From: Spisula solida
Lineage: Eukaryota; Mollusca; Bivalvia; Venerida; Mactridae
Length of the DNA: 64,000 bases
NCBI GenBank assembly: GCA_947247005.1
Contig: OX365947.1
Location: 1,998,530 to 2,062,529 of the forward strand
Direction: 5' to 3'
Positions 45,101 through 57,100 of the stretch are shown in pieces. Below the pieces are notes generated by a model. The model was not told the origin of the DNA. It searched no databases and was given only the letters and a program-made list of their open reading frames with translations. The position numbers and the translations under genes were made by a program. How positions within the stretch are numbered: position 1 is the stretch's first letter; each line of letters begins with the position of its first letter.

Positions 45101-48100
45101 GTTGTTTGCATAATTATACCCTCGTATAAAACGCTACGTCTAATTTTGTTATAAAATAACCCAAATAGGGGATCACAATAATATGTTACGAAACCACTTT
45201 ATGAATGCATCATGATGTCATAACGTGTTATATATTCATGATATAAGTATTGAAAAGCTATGTGAAGGAAATTTCGTGTTTCATTCCTCGAAAAAGACCA
45301 ATTAGTGTCGAAACATTGAGATAAGGAGTGACAAAGTATAATGTCCGGGATGCGTCTTATGGAACCAGGTGGCGCTTATGTGAATACATATGGTAGTGTA
45401 TGTTCTCCTGTGGCATTGGCTACAATTATTGATTACCTCGTCTATAAAAGATAAACTGACTGTCGTAAATAACCAAAAACATGCGCTACGAAGGTGCTTA
45501 AAACCAGATAAAACAAATTGTGGTTCATATCATCGCAAGAAATTCCACCTTTAATTTACGTCATGAAGTCATACTTTGGATGGTTTATATTAGATCTACA
45601 TCATGACGTCATGATTTGATTGCTCTATAGAGTACGCATGTAATGATATGGTTGCTCTATAGAGTACGTCATTGCGTCATGATAAGATTTATATATAGAG
45701 TACGTCATTGCGTCATTATTGACGTCATACATTGTATAAATATACCTGTATCTATTGCACTAGAATGTGTCGTCATCCATGTAGGCACCAGTAGACCTAC
45801 AAATATTGCCGTACCAATAATAGACAAGTTTCTGGTTGACGACAAATCTATGACTTTTAAGTTTGACAAATTGACGCCCACAAATACTCCTGAAAGTAGA
45901 ATATTACATCACTAACAACATAGTTACAATTATAGTACATAGGGAACTCGTCTAGATACTTACTTCCACATGGAACCGGCCAGTTCGCAAAATATTGAGG
46001 GAAATGTACATTCTTTTAAAATGTTCATGGTAGGGTACCAAGTCTGCCAAGACGTGAATCGAACCAGGATTACCAGGTTACTTATTCAGCGCTTTAAGTT
46101 TAACCACTGGACTTCGGTCGTGGCTCCGTTATGGTGTTGATGATATTGCTTATGTAGGGTCAGTTGTCGTTTTGTGGTGTGTATGACGTTACTTGTGCTG
46201 TGTTAGGTGACGTTATGGTGTTTCTGACGTTACTTGTGCTGTGTTAGGTGACGTTATGGTGTGTATGACGTTACTTGTGCTGTGTTGGGTGACGTTATGG
46301 TGTGTATGACGTTACTTGTGCTGTGTTGGGTGACGTTATGGTGTTTATGACGTTACTTGTGCTGTGTTGGGTGACGTTATGGTGTTTATGACGTTACTTG
46401 TGCTGTGTTGGGTGACGTTATGGTGTTTATGACGTTACTTGTGCTGTGTTAGGTGACGTTATGGTGTGTATGACGTTACTTGTGCTGTGTTGGGTGACGT
46501 TATGGTGTTTATGACGTTACTTGTGCTGTGTTGGGTGACGTTATGGTGTGTATGACGTTACTTGTGCTGTGTTGGGTGACGTTATGGTGTGTATGACGTT
46601 ACTTGTGCTGTGTTGGGTGACGTTATGGTGTTTATGACGTTACTTGTGCTGTGTTGGGTGACGTTATGGTGTTTATGACGTTACTTGTGCTGTGTTGGGT
46701 GACGTTATGGTGTTTATGACGTTACTTGTGCTGTGTTAGGTGACGTTATGGTGTGTATGACGTTACTTGTGCTGTGTTGGGTGACGTTATGGTGTTTATG
46801 ACGTGGCATTTGATGAGCGGGTTAACGTTATTGTAGTGATGATATTATTGTGTTGAGTGAATTGGGTAGCTGAGGCCTAGAGGTAGGGCGCGCGCTTCTG
46901 GATCGAGAATCCCGGGTTTGATCCCTGTCTGCGCCAAGGTTTAATTTCTCCGAGCAAGAATAACCCATATGCTCCACTCGACCAAGGTGTGAATTGGTAC
47001 CTGTGAGGGCTGTGTCTGTGTTCGATATTCCTAGGCGCCGCAGATCGAAGTTGGATACAAATGACCTATAGTTGACGACAGAATGTTAACTATATCTGTC
47101 GAAATAGTATGCCAAAATTACATTTAGTGAAATGAAACGGATGACAAATTAATAATTTTGCAAAAGTTGCTCGCCTTAGACTTTAAATTATGCATTTATT
47201 GTTTACATTTCATTAATTTGTTAACAAACAAATTGGAGGCTTCATTTTGTTTTCTTCCATCGTATGGTGTTTTCCACCTTTAGGACTCAATTAAACTGCT
47301 CAAAATGCATCATTTGCAGATAGGTTGCCAAGTTATCGCTTTTTGAAAATAGGCTTTTAAGGCATAATGGGACTTTAACTGATAATAAGGATGGTAACGT
47401 ACCTATAATAGAGAGTATACTTCCACCAAGTACCGGGTACGGTATACTGATGAACACTGCCGATAGTTTGGATAACACTCCAAGAACTAGATAAATAATA
47501 GCCACAACAATAAATACACGACGACTTGCGACCTGTAAGAATCAAAGCACTGAAAGTACTGATGTGTGGCGTACTGATGCCACTAAATCCAATATCGAAT
47601 CCAGGTTGTACCGTAAGTTTATGTCCCAGTTCTGATAAGCCCACCCTTACTCAAACATTTGTGCTGCTAAAGACACCAAGAGAACCAGCAGTTACCTGGA
47701 ACTTACTTAAGTAACTATGCTGAGCAACAATGAAGGGATATTTACAAATACCATTTTTAACAACTTGGAGAATTCGACCAGTGTCAAGATAAGTGACTGG
47801 TTATTCTCCGTATGACCACGCATGTTAATTAAATGTATATGACACTCTATATTAACATATGTAAAAGGGCGTCGCTCACACATATCGATCGGCCGATTAA
47901 TGCTTTAAAAACAAGTTTTACATTTTATAAAACCTTAAAGTATTAGCTTTTAAAACAAGCTTTAATGAACAAAATCGATCGGATATTAAATTAATAATTG
48001 ATGATTTTCGACCGTTGATTGAATTTTTATTTGGTATAAAACGGGATATTTTAAACTTACTTTTACGCGGAACGGATTCTTACTCGTCGCCGTGGATTTA

Positions 48101-51100
48101 ATAATTAGGGTATAGTGTTGAATGTTGTCTAAAAGAGAGACATATATCTCTGCTTCATTACAAGCTTTAAATATTCAAAATCGGATAATAGATACGAAAA
48201 TTATGAGGTCTTATATAAAGCAGGGTAGAAATTGACTAGTGCGTTTAACGCTTACCGCGGTAACATTGTTAATCGGCCGATCGATATGTACGTAGAACTA
48301 TTTTCCCCCACCAGCTATATATAGCATCACTGTTTGTATACAACATAATTAGGAAATCGTCTGCAGTATACGATTGAAAACCGTGGGAACTATTTTAGAT
48401 TCCCGCCACCAGTGAGAACATTCTTTGGTAGTAAAAATATAGTCCGTTGCGGAATGATTTGCTATAAATATCCTCTAAAAATAAAAGTCTGATATAATTG
48501 TTGGTCTTAATATAAGTAAATGTTGGTAATGTAAACAAATCAGGTCCAATGATACGTGTAACCTGTGTTGCGTGCTTGTAATATTGTTCAAATCATAGAA
48601 CTATTTATTTGCCGAGGCCTAATGCGTTAAATTGGTCGTAAGCTGAAAAGTGATAATATCATTGTGTGGCGTTTACGCCACACAAAAATAAAATATCGAT
48701 CAGGTGATGGTTAAAACCCGCAATTCCGGAATCCGGACACAATAACAAAAGAACGAAACTATTTTCGTTTAAGAAACATTTGAAATCCAGTAACCACCGG
48801 TTTAATCAGTCTGGTTCACGACATTCTCACTAAATGCTTCATTTTTTTGGATTTTCTTTTGGAATCGTAAACCACATTGAGAACAGGTCACGTGACCTTC
48901 CATAGACGATTCACTTACCGCGTTCAAAGACCTGCGGCCTAAAGACCCGCAGGTAATAAAACATATTGCAATGATGCCTTCGTTTGTATTATTGTCATAC
49001 ATGACTATGAATAATAGAGGATCTGGTATGATTATGAAACGACGGGTTTTAAAGGGTTGCAAAATAAGACTATAGATAACCGTCAATGCCCTATTTTGAT
49101 TTTTCAAAAACGTGAATTGAGTGTATTAAGTATTTTCTTTAATTTTAAAGCAGTCGCTGGCTTATGATTAGAAGGTCATAAGTACTACTAACTACCTTGT
49201 AAGACTCATGTATATTCAAAATCTGCATCTCAAGGCGCTTCTTATAAGCTTATTTTCATGAACATCGGAAGTGGTCATGTTGACCAAACTGAAGTTTAAA
49301 AAGCTTGTTTTTCATTATTTTCTCAAAATATTGATTCTGTACTTACGACCAATTCTAAGCCAACGAAGTACTGAATTCGTAACCATTATCAATTTAAAGG
49401 AACAAAATACCATTATTATAACGTATCCTGACATTTTCTATCATAATTTAGGAGATTAAAGGAGACTCATTCTTGTGTCATAGTAACATGATAGCCCATT
49501 AAATTTAATCACACAGACAGTTTGATCATACACCGGTACAAAAAGATGATAGAAGACAGCACTCAACTTAAACAGCCGAGCTCAGACAACATAAAAACAC
49601 AACACAATGCCCGACATAACAAATAGACGATTAATAGGGGAAATTCCCATTAACGATTACATGCGAAATACACGCGATTGTATATCTGTGCAACCCGTCT
49701 CCGAGATCGGATAACGCTCTTTTCTAAGTATTTGTTCGCCTGGTCTCCTGTGTGGTGTTGCCTGGCAGCCAGAGGCTAGATCTATAGTCTCTGTGGAGCA
49801 TTTACATAATTCCTTAGTCATTTTTTTCCTCGATCAGATTATCCAAAAACCAGATGGGAAATCCCCGCTGGATGCAGTGCATTTGTTCATATTATAATCT
49901 TTTTATAGCAAAAAGGTACAGACGATGGCCAGTTAACGTCACTACGCAATCACGACATCCACCACCCGAAACACATTTTTTTATTCGACTTACCCTGGTC
50001 ATTCCAATAGCTCCAATGTTACCTCCGTAAGTAGTTGTAGCATGTCCCACACCAAACAGCCCGGAGAGCAAACTGCAGAACCCTTCTACAGCAATGCCTC
50101 TGTTGACCGCATGGTTGGGTGGCGGGGGTACTCGACACATCGCCGCTGTCGCATAATAATCCCCAATCGAATCTAATATAGACGTTAGAGTGGCTATCAA
50201 AAACCCAACAATCGCCGTGATACTAAACAAAGGGGATCCAAACTGACCTGTAATAAATTTTATTCATTTGATATTGAATCCACTGTTAAAGCTCATCGTA
50301 GATAATTCTAAATTCTAGCTTTTTTTTTTTTTTTTTTTTGGCTCGTCAGCTTTTTTTTTCAGCTATGTCAAATAGCCCATTTAATTTCCCCGTCATAGGT
50401 GAGAGAGGGTCGGGGGACCATCCCTCATCTCACCTTACAAATATGCATAAATATATGTATTGGTAAAGTAAATCAAACACAACAAAGTGAATCAGAGGTA
50501 GTCAACAGTTAAACTTGGAGAGAAAAAAAAATGTATAGGCAATGTGTTGGTTGCAGTCAATTGTGTATTAATGACGTAAAAGTTATGTGATCCTTTTTTA
50601 ATAAACTAACATTGATAATATAAACACTGCACTGTCGACTGACCGCTTGTTATGAGCGTAGATAACTAGTCGTCTCTGCATTAAAAGTGATTATGTACAA
50701 GTTTAAACAAAAATGCACACGAATTCAAATTAATTGAGTTTTAAAATTATCTGAGTGTACCCTATATATAGAGAAGGTTGTGCAGCCGCCATGCTTAGCC
50801 GCAACGGATTTGACGTTACAGGAACTGGTAACCGGGTTTGCTGTGACAACTGCAGACAAACTCATGGATACAAGCTTTCGTAGCGTCATATCCTATGTGG
50901 TTAAACATGACCGCTGCACAACCTTCTATGTATATAGGGTACACTCAGATAATTGAATTGACGTATTGGGATACTAATAAATTACTATATAATTATATGT
51001 ACAAGTTTAAACAATAATGGACTTCGAAATTGCACACGAATTCAAAATAATTGAGTTTTTAAATTATCTGAGTGTACCCTGTATATAGAGAAGGTTGTGC

Positions 51101-54100
51101 AGCCGCCATGCTTAGCCGCAACGGATATGACGTTACATGAACTGGTATCCGTGCTTGCTGTGACAACTGCAGAAATACTTGATACAAGCTTTCGTAACGT
51201 CATATCCGTTGTGGCTAAACATGGCCGCTGCACAGCCTTCTATATAATATATAGGGTACACTCAGACAATTTGAAACTCAGATTATTTGTAACCAGGTGC
51301 CTATGTTTAATAGTAAACAAAGGCTAGTTATCAGAGGTGGACTATACAGCTGAAATAAACCCTCAATAATAATATCACCGCGTATATACCAAATCACTGT
51401 ATGCCGTATTAGGATACTATTATACGAACGCAGTGAAACCTGTATCAGTTAAAACAAAACCTATAACACTCGTTATAAAAAAATAGTCTTAAAAATTTGA
51501 ACTAAATAGTAATTTTAAGATTAACGTACCAGGATTTATAAGATTAACTTACCCGGTTGTTTAAGATTAACGTACACGGATATTTAAAATTAACGTACAC
51601 GGATGTGCAAGATTAACGTACACGGATGTTTAAGATTAACGTCGCCGGTTGTTTAAGATTAACGTACCCGGATGTTTAAGATTAACGTACCCGAAAGTTT
51701 AAGATTAACGTACCCGGGTGTTTAAGATTAACGTACCCGGATGTTTAAGATTAACTTACCCGGATGTTTAAGATTAACGTACCCGGATTTTAAGATTAAC
51801 GTACTCGGATGTTTAAGATTAACTTACCCGGATGTTTAAGATTAACGTACCCGGATTTTAAGATTAACGTACCCGGATGTTTAAGATTAACGTACCCGGA
51901 TGTTTAAGATTAACGTAACCGAAAATTTAAGATTAACGTACCCGGGTGTTTAAGATTAACGTACCCGGATGTTTAAGATTAACGTACCCGGATGTGGCAA
52001 GTATACCCATGGTGCACTCTCAATCCCTTCATTGCGTGCGTCCGTACGAGCTCTGTACATTGTATTGTTCTTCTCATCAGGAAATTCACCGGCCGCAGTC
52101 ATTATACCACACACACTCCAGCCGATTAGAATGGATATAAGAATCTGAAGAAAATCCAAATTTCAATATTAATCCAGGAGCCTGATTTCAACCGATCAGT
52201 ATTTTATGTCCATTTGATGCACATAATCAAATGAACAATATCCATGCAAATATGTGACAATACATAATTATATAAACAAAAACTTCACACCAGAACATAG
52301 GCTACCGGGTGTTAACGTAAATTTGTTCGGAAGCAAGAGTTGTTGCCCCTGTTAAAAAAATCTACACCACTTTCAGATCTGGCATCCACCTCATTCCAAA
52401 GCCTGATAGTCTATATTATTCGAAAATACCAACATACTTTTTCTACCAGATGGGGTAAATGAAATTGAAATTCTGGTCACCAGCTCCTAGAGTATATTAG
52501 AATCTGAAGGAATCCAAATTTCGATATTACGATAACATTCTTCGATTGTACGAGTAGTGTCCAAAATGACTTGAGGCTCTTATAGTTACATATTAGCTGT
52601 TACGAGTTTGTCCCCGAACTTTTGGATTACCTCTCGTACAAAAGGGGTTTATGGCTTAAGTTCTTGTTGTTAAGGAAGTAAATCAAATACATCATTATAA
52701 AATGTACAAACAACAGCTCGTATGAGTTTAATATTTTTATTCTATTTTATTCTTATATTATACCCTGATGAAGGCTATGTGTCCTACCCTGATGAAGGCT
52801 ATGGGTCCTACCCTGATGAAGGCTATGTGTCCTACCCTGATGAAGGCTATGTGTCCTACCCTGATGAAGGCTATGGGTCCTACCCTGATGAAGGCTATGG
52901 GTCATACCCTGATGAAGGCTATGTGTCCTACCCTGATGAAGGCTATGTGTCCTACCCTGATGAAGGCTATGGGTCCTACCCTGATGAAGGCTATGTGTCC
53001 TACCCTGATGAAGGCTATGGGTCCTACCCTGATGAAGGCTATGTGTCCATAGCCGAAACGTAGGTTTTATTAAACAAACTTAACACATCTGCTTGTTGGT
53101 TGTTTGTTCCACATACTTCTTTATTGTTAACTATTTCATTTTTTAAATAGTTGTCATTAGGCCTTTTCGACTGGGCTGTGTCATGGACCAGATTATAGTC
53201 TGGGTCTCGTTCACAATATTGCAGGTGTAGTATTATCAGTGTAGCAATACCACGTGACTTTTGACTACAGTTACAAGGAGAAATTTGTAAACATTGGAAA
53301 ATAAAATAGCCATAAGTATTTTATTTCTTCATCGATTTCTATGAAATATACGCCACGCTAAGGGGACAATTATTTGCTTTCCATGAAATATAAAATCTTT
53401 TTCAGCGGCTGTGCCGTTTTGTCCATTACCTCGTGAAACCGTGGAACGTGCAGGTTTCACAGGGTAATGGAAAAATCGGTAAAACTGCTGAAAAAGATAT
53501 TATATTTCACGGAAAGCAAATACTTTTCCCCTTAGCGTGGCGTATATTTTATAAAAATCGATGAAGAAATAAAATACTTATGGCTATATATGTGCTCCAA
53601 TGTTTACAAATTTCTACTTGTAACTGTAGTCAAAAGTCACGTGTAGTGTTATAAGCTTGTGACACTTGAACCAGACTTTAACCTGCTCCACGAAACAGCC
53701 AAGTCGAAAAGGATAATCTTTACCATTTATTATAATGATAGGAATAATATAGAATTACATATTGTCGTCGAGATTGTTACGACCAGATATTTACGACCAA
53801 GTTTACGACTAGACTTTGACCACGTATTGTATATTACAAAATATGGCATCAAGGCTCGAGAAGTTGGCAGAAAGTTGGAAGATCGTAGTTAGATATTGAA
53901 TTTCCAGCTGCACGCCAATAACGAGCTAGCAGTGAGTTCGATATTCACATTGCCACGCCAATTTCAAGCTGGTGTCCAATATCTAGCTATGAATTCGTAA
54001 TTTAATTCTCGGAGCTAAATACTTACCGCAAACACTTGATGAAGCGGATATCGGATTGTATGCCAGCCCTTCTTTCTCGACCACACGGGTAACACCATAG

Positions 54101-57100
54101 GACACTGTCTAAGGTATAATGACAAAATGATCCCTATTGCCCAAGTCCTACAAATGTCAAACACCTTTATTGATCTATTCTTATAAGTATGACAGTGTAT
54201 GTTATTTCATAACCAAATAAAACAAGAGATGTTTGTAAAACATGTATGCCCTCATTGTAGCCCAATAGTCATTAATATTAAAAATGTCACAGCGACCTTG
54301 ACATTTGACTTACTGACCTCAAAAGCATCTACTGTTGCTGACCAAAGTCGATTTGAAAATCCTAGGGCAAAGCGTTCTTCAGTTATAGAACGGAAACAAT
54401 TTGGTCTACCGACCAACCTACCGACAGACCGACAGATTTTTGCAAAGCAATATACCCCTTATCAAAGATGGGAGCATAATGACCGTAACGTTTTTAACAG
54501 TTTATAATATTAGGTTCTTTGAAAAAGATTAACATGTTGCCACTTAAACACAGTTTTTTTAAGTCGAGGGCGTAACCCGAGGGCGTAACCCGAGATTTGA
54601 ATGTTTGTTCTCTATATGATTTGTATCATAGTTCTACAGAAGGCGTGGTGGATGTGGTGGTTAAAAGGCCAATCAGAATAGTAGTGCAGTTCTCCAACTC
54701 TTCCAGTACAGTAAGAGGGTTATTGCACACTTTGCGCTGGATTTATGACGGTCGTTTAAGTATACTCTAATTTAAATATACCGAAGAACATGGTTGTTCA
54801 ATTTGCTAAATCTAATGGTATTCATTATGGAATGAGGATGGATACTGAGTGTTTTTTTGCTAACAATTATAGAATGTTTGTAGTTTCTTGTGAGAGGGTT
54901 GGGATACAGTCCAGGTACCGATCTCCCGAAGCATCTCAACTTGAGCTAAATCTCATCTCAAATATTGACATTCATCTTTAACGTAATTTCCATGATAGGT
55001 TGGACTTAAAATTAGCATCTAACAACATTCACTTTATTCTGAGTTTATTACAGCAACATGTCAAGATTACGAACTTCTGATGTATCTAAAATTCATACTC
55101 TGATTTAAAAAAAGTCTCCATTTGAACTGAGATTTCAACGTGAGTTGCTTCGGAAGATCGGGGCCAGGTGAAACTGAAAACTTGTTGATAAATGGCGCTA
55201 AATCAAAATAATGAAACAAACACAATACCTACATGAACGCTATACCCCAATGAGCTTCAACATACACCAATGCTGGCTTCACAATGTATATACCAATGAG
55301 TAGAATTGTAGGTACGATTGTGATGGGTCCAATAAATCGTAACAATATTCCAACCAATCCCGTAGCTCCAATCAAGAAATGAATGAAACCAGCAAGAATT
55401 AGCGGCCCCATCATCTGTCAATAAAACAATGACAAATATTGTTACAAAATATCCCAATTTTAAGATCAAATAAGGTCGAAATGTTGAGATAAATCTAGTG
55501 GTTTAGTAACAACATTGAGTTAGTAACGTTATAAGTTTTACGTAGATTCTATTCATTTAGGATATGTTTACTTTAAAGTCACATTATCTCTCTCAAAGTT
55601 TTTTTCCCCGATCAGCCTAAAAATAGACTAAATACAATCGATTAGGATGTTTTTCACAAATGACCTATAATTGACGATAAAATGACAGCTATACCTGTCA
55701 AAACTATGCCAACAATTACATTTAAAGTAAAATGTATGGATGACAAAATACTAATTTTGCGAGAGTTGCTCCTCTTAGACTTGAAATTATGAATTTATTG
55801 TTTACATTTCGTTGTTTTGTTTTCTTCCATCTTATGGCGTTTTCCACCTTCATATGGAACTCAACTAAAGTGCTCAAAATGCATCATTTTGCAGATAGGT
55901 TGCCAAGTTATTGCGTTTTGAAAATAGCCGTAATGGGACTTTAAACAAATGTATATTGTACATCGTATTACGGATACGCGTGATCACGCATGTTAATTAA
56001 ATTTAATTAACATGCGTGGCGTGATGCATATTCGATCTATAACATACATGTATACGGGATTCAACAAACAACTTGGACTTTTTACGCACAAAAGGTTCAT
56101 AACCATGAACACTATCTAAGATAGTTTATAAAGTGTCTTAGACGGTTTTTAAAGTGTCTCAGACAGTTTCCAAAGTGTCTCAGACAGTTTATAAAGTGTC
56201 ACAGACCGTTTAGGTTCATTCTAGGAGGCGAAAATGTGTATTTTTCTTCAGTGAATTAAATACATTTTTTAAAGAATAACCCATATGTCTCATATATCAT
56301 TTTGTTGCTTAAAGTTCAAATAATCTATATCAACGGGTGTTTTTGCTATATTCACGTTATAAAGATATATTTATAGAAAGATAATTGCATAATAGGTATA
56401 CATTTTTTAAAATGTCAGTCTCATTTATTTGGTAACAAAATGTAAGAAAAATTAGAATTTTTAGTTGTCAAATATTTGATCAAGGTCATGCCTGCCCATT
56501 TATTTAAATAAAAACAGTCAAAATGCATTTATTTTTCAAACAATAAAATACTTCAACATGAATTAAAATAAATCACATGTGTATGTGTGAAGGACTACTT
56601 TTAATAAATCCTAAATAATTTAGGGTATGGTGGGCCTGACGGACCAGATAGTTGTTGGTTTGTCCAAATCCGATTTTATCGGGTCTATAATACTTAAAAC
56701 TCGATTATTTGGACTAGTTTTAAGTTGCCAATAAAGAACTGAACAGGTTTATGGAAAATTAATTAAAACTTTAGTATGTCTGTCAAAAATAAACATATTT
56801 TATTAAGATGTTCCTTTCCACTGTATTTTATGTGTTTATATACCAAAGAAATGGCTTATTTGTCTTTAATCGTACTGGTCCTTGGTCATTTTTGTTCCGT
56901 CCGTTAGCCCGTTTCTTTTGACATGGGAAAACTGCTGTAAAATGGTTAAATATTACTAGAATTACTTGCAGACGACAATATAGCATGGCAGTAACCTCAC
57001 ACCATAGGTAAACTTACCGAACACGTTGAAACATTTGCACGGACTATTCGTGTGGATTGAAATATTTTTGAAAGATGTGTAATGACCGATTTTACACAAA

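Larger units (their letters stand above)
47533..49993. other. SLC23 intron 7
   Basis: Repeat C copy 3 and a short repeat F piece; CGATCGGCCGAT at 47885 and 48270 form a pair of inverted short sites (ATCGATCGGCCGATTAAT / AATCGGCCGATCGATA). No exon candidate. Confidence 0.5.

Noticed and set aside
52722..53063. 113-codon frame with a signal-peptide-like start and twelve YVSYPDEG/YGSYPDEG units
   Set aside because: Tempting as a secreted repeat protein, but it is a simple 24-bp array in an intron on the opposite strand, and the start is AT-rich noise. A transcript would be needed.
54113..54147. CTTAG|ACAG as the acceptor of SLC23 exon 5
   Set aside because: It would drop about 14 residues of TM6. 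The upstream TTTGTAG|G gives continuous HWGIAFMTWAIGIILSLYLR and the correct phase.
55229..55242. In-frame stop (ATG TAG) at the end of SLC23 exon 4 as a sign of a pseudogene
   Set aside because: A donor two bases earlier (AT|GTAGGT) fits the phase of exon 5, whose first base restores Met. The gene is intact.
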